NCBI GenBank assembly: GCA_900313475.1
Contig: OMRJ01000084.1
Span: 1-8,515, forward strand
Direction of reading: 5' to 3'
From: an uncultured Eubacteriales bacterium
Lineage (GTDB): Bacteria; Bacillota; Clostridia; Oscillospirales; Acutalibacteraceae
DNA: 8,515 nt
The notes below the pieces were generated by a model. That model made no database searches. It was not told the DNA's origin and saw nothing but the letters and a program-made list of their open reading frames with translations. Both the position numbers and the translations under genes were made by a program. Each line of letters starts with the position of its first letter. Within the stretch, counting starts at the first letter, position 1. Positions 1-5,865 of this stretch are shown here, piece by piece.

Positions 1-90
1 CCCGTTCCCATCCCGAACACGGTAGTTAAGCTCAACTGTGCCGAAAATACTTGGCGGGCAGCTGCCCGGGAAAATAGGTCGTCGCCGACA
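1..90 (+). rRNA. rrf: 5S ribosomal RNA, 3' portion (5' end outside window)
   Basis: The window opens inside a 5S rRNA. The conserved loop-B/helix III segment CCCGTTCCCATCCCGAACAC is at positions 1-20, followed by GGTAGTTAAGCTC, and the characteristic TAGGTCGTCGCC lies close to the 3' end. Compared with a typical length of about 117 nt, roughly the first 30 nt are missing to the left. The exact 3' end (about 90) is inferred by analogy with Bacillus 5S and by the terminator that starts at 94. It is probably the last gene of an rRNA operon entering from the left; no 16S or 23S sequence is visible. Confidence 0.93.
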
Positions 91-93
91 TCT

Positions 94-125
94 GCACATT
101 CTTCGGAATGTGCTTTTTGTTTTTT
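94..125 (+). terminator. Rho-independent terminator of the 5S rRNA / rRNA operon
   Basis: A perfect 8-bp stem GCACATTC / GAATGTGC (94-101 and 106-113) closes a stable TTCG tetraloop and is followed by TTTTTGTTTTTT. It starts four bases after the end of the 5S sequence. The T tract runs straight into the A tract of the opposing terminator of the carboxypeptidase gene. Confidence 0.92.
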
Positions 126-159
126 AAAACAAAAAAGTACCCGTCGACCGACCGGCACT
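126..159 (-). terminator. Terminator of the M15 carboxypeptidase gene
   Basis: Read on the minus strand, AGTGCC (159-154) pairs with GGTACT (141-136), with one G-U pair. A further GTCG/CGAC pairing lies inside, and TTTTTTG then TTTT follows. It sits about 55 bp downstream of the stop codon at 215. The hairpin is imperfect, but position and T tract support it. It is back to back with the 5S terminator. Confidence 0.7.
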
Positions 160-214
160 TTATTTTTACGCTCCCGGCGGCAGAACCGCTCCGAAGCACG
201 AAACCTGCGTATTT

Positions 215-1057
215 TTACTCATATCTTGACGTTATACCGAAATATTCCTCAAGACAAAGCCCACTGTTGTAAATGTCGGTTGCGAGAGAGATACCGACAT
301 ATCTTATGTGCCACGGCTCATATCTGTAGCCTGTTATCGATTCCTTGTCCTCGGGATAGCGGAGAATAAAGCCGTATTTATAGCAGTTCGCGGCAACCCA
401 TTTTCCCTCGGTCGTATCGGCAAACGAATACGTTATGGTGTTCAGATCGATTGCGTAACCCGTCTGATGCTCGGAATTGCCCGGACGGGCTGAATATCTG
501 TCCGCAGCCGCTTTGCCGTCGCGTGCGCAGTAGCGCTCATAAAGGCTTTTCTGGAGCGTATATGAACGAAAGCCGGAGCTTATATAAAGCTCACAGCCAT
601 CCTCGGCGGCGGACTGCTTCATCTCATTGAATGCCGCCTGACAGTCTGCGGCAAGCCTACCGGGATTGTAGGTTGAAGGAACCGAATATGTCTTGTTCGC
701 AATCATAATGCCGTCAATGTATGTTATACCGTCTTTTTCGGTTATTTTGAAGCCCTTTGACGTCGTTCCCTTGTCGATTTCGACGCCTGACGGATAGGGT
801 GACTGCGTCACAGGCACGGAGGAGGGCGTTTCCCGTCTTGTTGCGGCTTCTTCCGTCTGTTTTTCCGCGGTCGTTTCCGCGGTCGGCTCCGTATGCTTCT
901 CCGTTTTCGCCTCAGTGGGCGCGGATGTGTCAAGCGGCGGCTCCGTTATCGGCGCGGCGGTTTCGTCATTATGCGTGCCGGCGAACACGGAGCATGCGGA
1001 AAACAGCAGAACCGCAGCGACTGTTAAAGAATAAAAGGCAGTTGTTTTGCGTCTCAT
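215..1057 (-). CDS. M15 (VanY-type) D-alanyl-D-alanine carboxypeptidase lipoprotein
   Basis: 280 aa. It is a predicted zinc D,D-carboxypeptidase that would trim the terminal D-Ala from peptidoglycan stem peptides outside the membrane. A lipoprotein signal (basic MRRK, hydrophobic stretch, lipobox LFSAC with Cys22) is followed by a Thr/Glu/Pro-rich, probably disordered spacer (about residues 29-87), then the M15B domain. Family motifs are complete: SGFRSY (161-166), SEHQTGYAIDL (195-205, zinc ligands His197 and Asp204) and EPWH (247-250, catalytic Glu247 and third ligand His250). An in-frame ATG 39 bases upstream (1096) exists, but I chose the ATG at 1057: AAAGGA lies seven bases before it, and the upstream ATG would place this SD inside the gene and spoil the signal peptide. 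The gene has its own promoter. It need not be a vancomycin-resistance gene: no vanRS/HAX neighbours are seen, and M15B enzymes are common housekeeping genes. The exact substrate is inferred from the family. Confidence 0.9.
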   Translation of the reverse strand: MRRKTTAFYSLTVAAVLLFSACSVFAGTHNDETAAPITEPPLDTSAPTEAKTEKHTEPTAETTAEKQTEEAATRRETPSSVPVTQSPYPSGVEIDKGTTSKGFKITEKDGITYIDGIMIANKTYSVPSTYNPGRLAADCQAAFNEMKQSAAEDGCELYISSGFRSYTLQKSLYERYCARDGKAAADRYSARPGNSEHQTGYAIDLNTITYSFADTTEGKWVAANCYKYGFILRYPEDKESITGYRYEPWHIRYVGISLATDIYNSGLCLEEYFGITSRYE

Positions 1058-1102
1058 TATAATGTCCTTTCGGAAAATGCTATATATAGTCTGCAACTAA
1101 AT

Positions 1103-1131
1103 ATTATAACCCCGTTTTCTTAAAACGTCAA
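1103..1131 (-). promoter_or_regulatory. Sigma-A promoter of the carboxypeptidase gene
   Basis: On the minus strand TTGACG (1131-1126), a 17-bp spacer and a perfect TATAAT (1108-1103) lie about 45 bp upstream of the ATG at 1057. Transcription should start near 1096, giving a leader of about 40 nt. The promoter lies in the gap after the exonuclease-fusion gene, where I see no terminator, so some read-through from that gene is also possible. Confidence 0.85.
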
Positions 1132-1180
1132 TAAAATTTACGGCGGTGCAGCCTGTAATAATTCAGAACGGCTTTCGTCT

Positions 1181-2476
1181 TCATCGGTTTTTGCTTTTTT
1201 CGGCGGCAAGATATTTATTTCGGATCATCTTCGTTTGCTCTGCGGATATATATTTGTGCGATAAAATGCATTTCGCCGTGTTTCGCACGGTTGTCCCGTC
1301 AAGGACACCGCTGTCAAGCGCGCTGATAACCGCATCGGGATAATTTACAAACAGATTTGTAAAATAGCGGCGCTGCGCTTTCCGCACGTCCGCATTGTTC
1401 CTCACGGGCATATTCAGCACTTTTTCGGTCTGCTCCGCCTGTCTGTTTTTTCCGCAGTGCTTTACGCGAAGGTAGTCGCATTCAAAAATCTGTACGTTCG
1501 GCAGCTCCGAGAAAAGCGCCTCAAGCAGCCACGGCATCCATTTGTCCGAATGCTTTCTGAAGCTCAACGGTCTGAGCGCATATATGATGCGGATATCGCT
1601 GACATAGGGCAGAAACTTTTCAAGCTGCGAAAGGCATGAGCCTACGTTTTTTGTATTGTTTATCATATACGCGTGCAAAAGATCTTCCTCATAATACTTA
1701 TGCGGCAGGTCATGAAAAAACAGTGACTTTGCCTCCGCGCACGACAGCTCCGCCGCCAGTTTTTTTACGTCGTCGGGCTTTACGCCGATAATTTTTTCCG
1801 TCGGAAGGTTCGGCATTGCCTTATGCTCCTCCTCGGCGTATTCCTCTGTGCTCAATTCGCGAAGCGCATCGGTAAACCGTTCAAGCCTTGCTTCCTTGCG
1901 TCTGTCCTTTGCGTTTTCGGCATGATACACGGGCATGCGGTAATTTGTTTCATACATCTCGGCATCGGGACAAATCTCACGCAGCCGTAAAAAAAGCTCG
2001 GCACAGGCATGTGCGTCCGAGAGCGCATTGTGGTGGTGAACAAGCTCAATTCCGAATCTTTCGGAAAGGCTTTCAAGACCGAATTTCGTCCCCTTCGGCA
2101 AAACCGCCTGCGCAAGCGCAAAGGTACAGACAAAACGTACTTTTTCGGGGCGCTCGATCTTATACTTTTTCATACAGTGCGAAAGAGCGGAAAGGTCGTT
2201 TGACGCTCCGTGTGCAATAATTATCCTTCCCTCTATCAGCGGGCGTATCTTTTCCCACGCCTCGCCGAAGGTTGGCGCACCTGCTACCGATTCCGCATTA
2301 AGTCCCGTGATTTCGGTAATTGCCGGTGCAAATTCACACTGCGGGTCAATGAGCGAGTAATAGCTGTCAATCACTTTGCCGTCTTCAAATGTGCAGATTC
2401 CCGCGGCGCATATACTGCGGCCGCAAAGATCGGGCATTTCAAAATCGACCGCTGCAAATCTATCCGTGCTTCTCAC
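1181..2476 (-). CDS. DEDDh 3'-5' exonuclease fused to a degenerate AlkD-like HEAT-repeat domain
   Basis: 431 aa. Residues 1-170 are a DnaQ-like exonuclease with all DEDDh residues: Asp11 and Glu13 (AVDFE), Asp94 (IAHGASND), and His149 with Asp154 (HNALSD). It should hydrolyse DNA or RNA from the 3' end using two metal ions. A charged linker (about 185-220) leads to a second domain (about 203-425) whose segments MPNLP..KIIGVK (221-232), DLPHKYYEE (256-264) and KFLPYV (287-292) match, from memory, clostridial AlkD-type DNA alkylation repair proteins (PF08713). In that alignment the glycosylase residues are replaced: the W-x3-D motif becomes Ile295 and Tyr299, the arginine becomes Gln329, and the later tryptophan becomes Arg370. 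I infer that this part binds nucleic acid without cutting out bases. The start is GTG, with AGGGGAG five bases upstream. I do not know a named homologue with this architecture. Confidence 0.82.
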   Translation of the reverse strand: MRSTDRFAAVDFEMPDLCGRSICAAGICTFEDGKVIDSYYSLIDPQCEFAPAITEITGLNAESVAGAPTFGEAWEKIRPLIEGRIIIAHGASNDLSALSHCMKKYKIERPEKVRFVCTFALAQAVLPKGTKFGLESLSERFGIELVHHHNALSDAHACAELFLRLREICPDAEMYETNYRMPVYHAENAKDRRKEARLERFTDALRELSTEEYAEEEHKAMPNLPTEKIIGVKPDDVKKLAAELSCAEAKSLFFHDLPHKYYEEDLLHAYMINNTKNVGSCLSQLEKFLPYVSDIRIIYALRPLSFRKHSDKWMPWLLEALFSELPNVQIFECDYLRVKHCGKNRQAEQTEKVLNMPVRNNADVRKAQRRYFTNLFVNYPDAVISALDSGVLDGTTVRNTAKCILSHKYISAEQTKMIRNKYLAAEKSKNR

Positions 2477-2495
2477 GCCGACTCCCCTTTCACGG

Positions 2496-2549
2496 TTTGC
2501 ACCGTCTTATTCTGTATTTTACTTTGCACCGTCTTATTCTGTATTTTAC
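2496..2549. repeat. Exact 27-bp tandem direct repeat, two copies
   Basis: Positions 2496-2522 and 2523-2549 are identical over all 27 bases, head to tail with no spacer; each begins TTTGCACCGTC and ends GTATTTTAC on the plus strand. They lie in the promoter and 5' leader of the exonuclease-fusion gene, ending 20 bp before its GTG. On the minus strand each copy contains TAAAAT, the upstream one serving as the likely -10 box. It may be a recent slippage duplication or a duplicated regulatory site. I recognise no known operator in the unit. Confidence 0.95.
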
Positions 2550-2571
2550 ATTATATAAAAAGATTTTTCAA
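2543..2571 (-). promoter_or_regulatory. Probable promoter of the exonuclease-fusion gene
   Basis: On the minus strand TTGAAA (2571-2566), a 17-bp spacer and TAAAAT (2548-2543) precede the gene by about 65 bp. The -10 box lies in the upstream copy of the 27-bp repeat, so the transcript would start near the copy boundary and carry the second copy in its leader. A TATAAT also occurs at 2555-2550 but has no matching -35. Confidence 0.6.
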
Positions 2572-2640
2572 CCTGATTAAAACATTTTTGCGTTACAAGA
2601 GCTTATGAATTTCATATTCGGTACATTTAACCTAAATTTA

Positions 2641-2669
2641 TTGACAAACACACTGTTTTCTTGTATGAT
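2641..2669 (+). promoter_or_regulatory. Sigma-A promoter of the MFS transporter gene
   Basis: A perfect TTGACA (2641-2646), a 17-bp spacer and TATGAT (2664-2669) precede a GGAGG ribosome binding site (2690-2694) and the ATG at 2701. The predicted start near 2676 gives a short leader of about 25 nt. That leader contains the palindrome CCTCGGAGG, which could fold weakly over the ribosome binding site. Confidence 0.87.
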
Positions 2670-2700
2670 AAAGACAATACTTTCTCCTCGGAGGCGTCTT

Positions 2701-4044
2701 ATGGTCAAAAACAAAAACAATATAAAACGCGGCGGCTTTTCAATGTGGCTCCTTATCTGGGGACTGGGGCTTGCCGGACAGATATGCTGGAACATGGAGA
2801 ACCAGTGGTTCAATACGTTTGTCTATGCCAAGATTGCAAAGGATCCTAAAATCATAACCGGCATGCTCATATGCTCCGCGGCAGCCACCACATTTGCGAC
2901 CTTCTTCTTCGGAACATGGGCGGACAGAACCGGCAAACGCCGCACCTTCATCTCGCTCGGCTACATTTTGTGGGGCATTTTCACGATCGCATTCGGACTG
3001 ACTCAATTCATCAGTCATGATCAATATCTGCTTATGGCGGCGTCCGTCGTTCTTGCCGACACGGTAATGAGCTTTTTCGGTTCAATGGGCAACGACGCAG
3101 GCTTCAACACATGGACGAATGACATTATGACCGATAAAAACCGCGGCGGAATCGGCGCGGCGCTTGCAACACAGCCGGTTCTCGGCACGATCCTCGGCAC
3201 GGTCATCGGCGGCATGCTCGTCGGGGAAAACGATAACTACATGCGTCTGTTCGTGGTCATGGGCGTGTTTGTAATTGTGTTCGGCATTATTTCGCTGTTT
3301 GCGCTGAACAAGAAAGACGACGTCGAGCCGAGTGTCAGAGGCACATTTTTACATCAGTTCGCAAGTGTTTTCAATTTCAAAAAATTCTTTGCGCAAAAAG
3401 AGCTTGTGCTTGTAAATGTCGGGGTATCGCTTTTCTTTATCGGATTCAATGTCTATTTCGCCTACATGGGCAATTATATTATATATTACCTCGGCTACAC
3501 CGCCGATCAGATGGGAATAATCGAAGCCGTTCCGCTGCTTCTCGCAATGCTCACCGCGATTCCGATAGGCATTCTCATCAACAAAAACAAACACCCGTAT
3601 CTCGCGCTTGCCTCCGTAGCGGTAAATGTTATCGGACTTCTTATTCTTTTCCCGATAAAAGCGGGAGACATAGACGTTAATTCGCTGTTCAATCTTCGCA
3701 TATGGCTCGGTATATTTATTGTCGGAGTGGGCTATGTCGGCATTCTGCAAACCACAAAAGTATGGACAAAGCAGCTCTACCCGAAGGACGCAAAAGGTCA
3801 GTTTGAGGGAATATGGATACTGTTCTTTGTGCTTATCCCGATGATAGGCGGTTCGCTTATCGGGCAGGCGGTCGTATCGTCGAGCAAGGCTTCGTTTATG
3901 GACGAGGTCAGCGGTCAGATGCAGTATATCCCGAACGGGAATATTTTCATCGTCGGCGCGGCAGTGATCCTGCTCTCCGCGATTCCGTTTATATTTACCG
4001 CAAAGCTGCACAAAAAACGGGTCGGCGAAGAAACGGCACAGTAA
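2701..4044 (+). CDS. MFS transporter, GPH/SLC45-like (probable sugar or glycoside:cation symporter)
   Basis: 447 aa, an integral membrane protein with about 12 hydrophobic segments spread over residues 15-435. The MFS motif A is clear between TM2 and TM3: GTWADRTGKRR (71-81). A basic central loop (about 202-233) separates the halves, and the loop KDAKGQFEGI (362-371), followed by FFVLIPMIGG, resembles GPH/SLC45-type symporters. Substrate is not determinable from the sequence. The open frame extends upstream to 2605, but I set the start at 2701: GGAGG is six bases before this ATG, and the extra 32 codons would cover the promoter at 2641-2669, so they lie largely upstream of the transcription start. 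The N-terminus MVKNKNNIKRGG is then a typical short cytoplasmic basic tail. The gene stands alone, divergent from the exonuclease fusion, with its own promoter and terminator. No sugar-degrading enzyme lies beside it. Confidence 0.88.
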   Translation: MVKNKNNIKRGGFSMWLLIWGLGLAGQICWNMENQWFNTFVYAKIAKDPKIITGMLICSAAATTFATFFFGTWADRTGKRRTFISLGYILWGIFTIAFGLTQFISHDQYLLMAASVVLADTVMSFFGSMGNDAGFNTWTNDIMTDKNRGGIGAALATQPVLGTILGTVIGGMLVGENDNYMRLFVVMGVFVIVFGIISLFALNKKDDVEPSVRGTFLHQFASVFNFKKFFAQKELVLVNVGVSLFFIGFNVYFAYMGNYIIYYLGYTADQMGIIEAVPLLLAMLTAIPIGILINKNKHPYLALASVAVNVIGLLILFPIKAGDIDVNSLFNLRIWLGIFIVGVGYVGILQTTKVWTKQLYPKDAKGQFEGIWILFFVLIPMIGGSLIGQAVVSSSKASFMDEVSGQMQYIPNGNIFIVGAAVILLSAIPFIFTAKLHKKRVGEETAQ

Positions 4045-4059
4045 AAAAATAACATTCTG

Positions 4060-4098
4060 CAGCACCCGTCCGGAGTTCATCGGATAGGGTGCTGTTTT
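4060..4098 (+). terminator. Terminator of the MFS transporter gene
   Basis: CAGCACCC (4060-4067) pairs perfectly with GGGTGCTG (4087-4094). Inner TCCG/CGGA pairs extend the stem, and TTTT follows. It starts 16 bp after the TAA. The T run is short, but the stem is strong. Confidence 0.8.
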
Positions 4099-4135
4099 GA
4101 TATGAAACCGTAAGAAAAAATACAAAAAAACGATT

Positions 4136-4175
4136 TTGCCGAAATTAAATTGACAAAATACATTTTTTTCGGCAA
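4136..4175. repeat. 9-bp inverted repeat in the convergent intergenic region
   Basis: TTGCCGAAA (4136-4144) and TTTCGGCAA (4167-4175) are perfect inverted copies separated by 22 A/T-rich bases. They lie between the terminators of the MFS gene and the rubrerythrin gene (intergenic gap 4045-4338). No T tract follows on the plus strand; on the minus strand A/T-rich sequence follows. It could be a second weak terminator, a remnant, or a protein site. I see no gene in this gap. Confidence 0.6.
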
Positions 4176-4259
4176 TCAAAAAATCTGAACGACGGGAAAA
4201 CTCTCCTGTCCGGCGGAGTTCCTTAAATCAAATATGTTTCATATTTTAACAAATGCCGT

Positions 4260-4296
4260 AAAAAGAACCGAGACTTGTTACGCACAAATCTCGGTT
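4260..4296 (-). terminator. Terminator of the rubrerythrin gene
   Basis: On the minus strand AACCGAGA (4296-4289) pairs with TCTCGGTT (4273-4266) and is followed by CTTTTT. It lies about 43 bp after the stop codon at 4339. The plus strand also has a T-rich run (4307-4312) beyond it, so it may stop read-through from the MFS gene as well. Confidence 0.85.
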
Positions 4297-4338
4297 TCTT
4301 CGGGTCTTTTTTACAGTCCCATGCTGTTTTATTTTTGA

Positions 4339-4896
4339 TTATTTGCCGAAGTATCTCTTAAGAAGTCCGGCGAATGCCTTGCCGTGGCGGGCTTCGTCGC
4401 GAGCCATCTCATGGACGGTGTCGTGAATAGCGTCGAGTCCCTGTTCTTTTGCCATTTTTGCAAGCTCAAATTTGCCGAGTGTTGCGCCGTTTTCGGCTTC
4501 CACTCTCATTTCAAGATTCTTCTTGGTGGAATCGGTGACAACCTCGCCGAGCAGCTCCGCGAATTTTGCCGCGTGCTCCGCTTCTTCGTATGCAGCCTTT
4601 TCCCAATAAAGACCGATTTCGGGATAACCCTCTCTGTGGGCAACTCTTGCCATTGCAAGATACATGCCGACCTCTGTGCACTCACCCGTGAAGTTTGCGC
4701 GAAGACCTTCAAGAATTTTCTCGTCTACACCCTTTGCAACGCCGACGACATGCTCGGCTGCCCATGTAAGACTGTCTTCCTTAACTTCTTTGAATTTTGA
4801 ACCGGGAACTCCGCACTGGGGGCATTTTTCGGGCGGCTCCGCTCCCTCGTGAACATATCCGCATACGGGGCAGACCCATTTTTTTATTTCAGCCAT
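4339..4896 (-). CDS. rbr: Reverse rubrerythrin (rubredoxin domain first; NADH-linked peroxidase component)
   Basis: 185 aa, cytoplasmic. The domain order is reversed compared with classical rubrerythrin: an N-terminal rubredoxin-like iron site (Cys9, Cys12, Cys25, Cys28) precedes a four-helix ferritin-like diiron domain. Diiron ligands are visible in GECTEVGMYLA (Glu72/Glu75), EEAEH (Glu105, His108), EAEN (Glu133/Glu135) and DEARH (Glu168, His171). Reverse rubrerythrins of Clostridium act as the terminal peroxide and oxygen reductase, receiving electrons from NADH through a rubredoxin reductase partner; no partner is encoded here. The ATG at 4896 has AAGGAG eight bases upstream. The gene has its own TTTACA-17-TATAGT promoter, a Fur/PerR-type palindrome upstream and a terminator, so it is probably a peroxide-regulated single gene. 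Length is normal and no key residue is missing. Confidence 0.95.
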   Translation of the reverse strand: MAEIKKWVCPVCGYVHEGAEPPEKCPQCGVPGSKFKEVKEDSLTWAAEHVVGVAKGVDEKILEGLRANFTGECTEVGMYLAMARVAHREGYPEIGLYWEKAAYEEAEHAAKFAELLGEVVTDSTKKNLEMRVEAENGATLGKFELAKMAKEQGLDAIHDTVHEMARDEARHGKAFAGLLKRYFGK

Positions 4897-4944
4897 ATTA
4901 TCGTCTCCTTATATTTAATTTGTTTGCTGTTTGATTGTGAGATT

Positions 4945-4973
4945 ACTATAACATACTTTAATCGGTTTGTAAA
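4945..4973 (-). promoter_or_regulatory. Sigma-A promoter of the rubrerythrin gene
   Basis: On the minus strand TTTACA (4973-4968), a 17-bp spacer and TATAGT (4950-4945) lie about 50 bp upstream of the ATG. The predicted start is near 4938. Confidence 0.8.
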
Positions 4974-4991
4974 TAGTTCTGATGTAAATTT

Positions 4992-5008
4992 TTTAGAATA
5001 ATTCTAAA
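4992..5008. promoter_or_regulatory. Fur/PerR-family operator-like palindrome upstream of rubrerythrin
   Basis: TTTAGAATAATTCTAAA is a perfect 8-1-8 palindrome centred on 5000. Its core TTAGAAT-A-ATTCTAA has the 7-1-7 layout and the AATnATT centre of Fur/PerR/Zur boxes (PerR consensus TTATAATNATTATAA), with one changed base pair per half-site. It lies 18 bp upstream of the -35 of a peroxide-detoxification gene, a classical PerR target in Clostridium. The site is upstream of, not across, the promoter, which is less usual for repression. No regulator gene is in the window. Confidence 0.6.
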
Positions 5009-5032
5009 TTTCTTTTGCAAATATCCGTTTTT

Positions 5033-5686
5033 TTAGCTTTTTGTCAACTCTTTGAAAAGCGTTTTCATATCCGAAACGATATCCGTTGCGCCGTTTTCAA
5101 TAAGACAGGGGACGTCTCTGAACCCCCATGTCACGGACAGGCACGGCACGCCCGCGTTTGCAGCGGTTGCGATATCCACCTCAGAGTCGCCTATATAAAC
5201 GGTTTTTGTCCTGTCGGCGTTAAGCGTTTTTATGACCTCGTTCACCGAATCGGGGAACGGCTTTTTGCGAACGTTCTCGCGTGCGCCGACACAAAAATCA
5301 AACAGACCGTCGAAGTATTTTTTGCAGAGCGTCTGCACCGCATAGTCCGCTTTGTTTGACACGACCGCCGTCTTTATCCCCGCTCCGCGCAGCTTTTTTA
5401 TAAGCTCGTGAATGCCGCCGTAGGGCTTTGTGTTGTCGGCACAGTGCGCGGCATAGTGCTCATTGAACGCCTTTTCGACCTCATCGGTCACGGTCGCCGG
5501 AGTGCCTGCGGGCACGCCGCGCTCAATAAGCTTGCGGATCCCGTTGCCGACAAACGCGCGCGTCTCGTCGATCGTCCGCTTCGGCATGGAAAATTTATCA
5601 AGCGCAAAATTCAGACTGTTGTCAAGATCGGTAAGTGTGTCAAGCACCGTCCCGTCCAGATCAAACACAGCAAGCTCGTATTTCAT
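5033..5686 (-). CDS. HAD-superfamily hydrolase, phosphoglycolate-phosphatase-like
   Basis: 217 aa, cytoplasmic phosphatase of the HAD IA (Gph/PgmB-like) group with a helical C1 cap (about residues 15-85). Motif I is FDLDGT (nucleophile Asp9, Asp11), motif II is VVSNK (Ser110), motif III is KKP (Lys141/Lys142), and motif IV is GDSEVD (Asp167, Asp171). The GNG (47-49) in the cap and the VTWG near the end are typical of Gph-type proteins. The substrate could be 2-phosphoglycolate, pyrophosphate (PpaX-like) or another small phosphate ester and cannot be settled here. The frame extends to an ATG at 5764, but I chose the ATG at 5686: AGGAAGGTGAGG lies just upstream, and the protein then begins directly at the first strand of the HAD fold as in relatives. 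The extra 26 codons look like leader sequence. It lies 179 bp downstream of topB and 136 bp upstream of rubrerythrin on the same strand, with no clear terminator on either side. Confidence 0.88.
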   Translation of the reverse strand: MKYELAVFDLDGTVLDTLTDLDNSLNFALDKFSMPKRTIDETRAFVGNGIRKLIERGVPAGTPATVTDEVEKAFNEHYAAHCADNTKPYGGIHELIKKLRGAGIKTAVVSNKADYAVQTLCKKYFDGLFDFCVGARENVRKKPFPDSVNEVIKTLNADRTKTVYIGDSEVDIATAANAGVPCLSVTWGFRDVPCLIENGATDIVSDMKTLFKELTKS

Positions 5687-5751
5687 AACCTCACCTTCCT
5701 GACTTGTATTGTAATAAATTATGTTTTTATGTGACGAAAGCTTTTTCGGGA

Positions 5752-5778
5752 AAGTTTTTCGCAAAACTTCATTTTTTT
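5752..5778 (+). terminator. Terminator-like A/T-rich hairpin, no plus-strand gene upstream
   Basis: AAGTTTT (5752-5758), a TCGC loop and AAAACTT (5763-5769) are followed by CA and seven T on the plus strand. No plus-strand gene precedes it. On the minus strand it falls in the leader of the HAD hydrolase gene. Weak stem; it may be incidental. Confidence 0.3.
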
Positions 5779-5803
5779 AACGGGGTTTGCAGTTAACCGT
5801 CAA
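5774..5803 (-). promoter_or_regulatory. Possible weak promoter of the HAD hydrolase gene
   Basis: On the minus strand TTGACG (5803-5798) is followed after 18 bp by TAAAAA (5779-5774), about 90 bp before the ATG. The -35 is good and the -10 poor. The gene may instead be transcribed from the topB promoter. Confidence 0.35.
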
Positions 5804-5865
5804 CACCGAAGCAGCGCTCGGCAACCTGTTTGCGGCACGGCACACAGGCACCGAAAAACGGCGCA

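Noticed and set aside
215..1057. Vancomycin-resistance vanY
   Set aside because: Only the M15B fold is shared. There is no van cluster, and M15B carboxypeptidases are frequent outside resistance loci.
3349..4179. A 276-codon open frame on the minus strand, antisense to the MFS gene
   Set aside because: It is the mirror of a membrane-protein gene with strong family motifs. The translation is rich in Tyr, Arg, Cys and His with no recognisable domain, and it runs through the MFS terminator hairpin.
4150..4179. A plus-strand promoter starting at TTGACA (4150-4155)
   Set aside because: No -10 box is found at 16-18 bp, and no gene follows on that strand.
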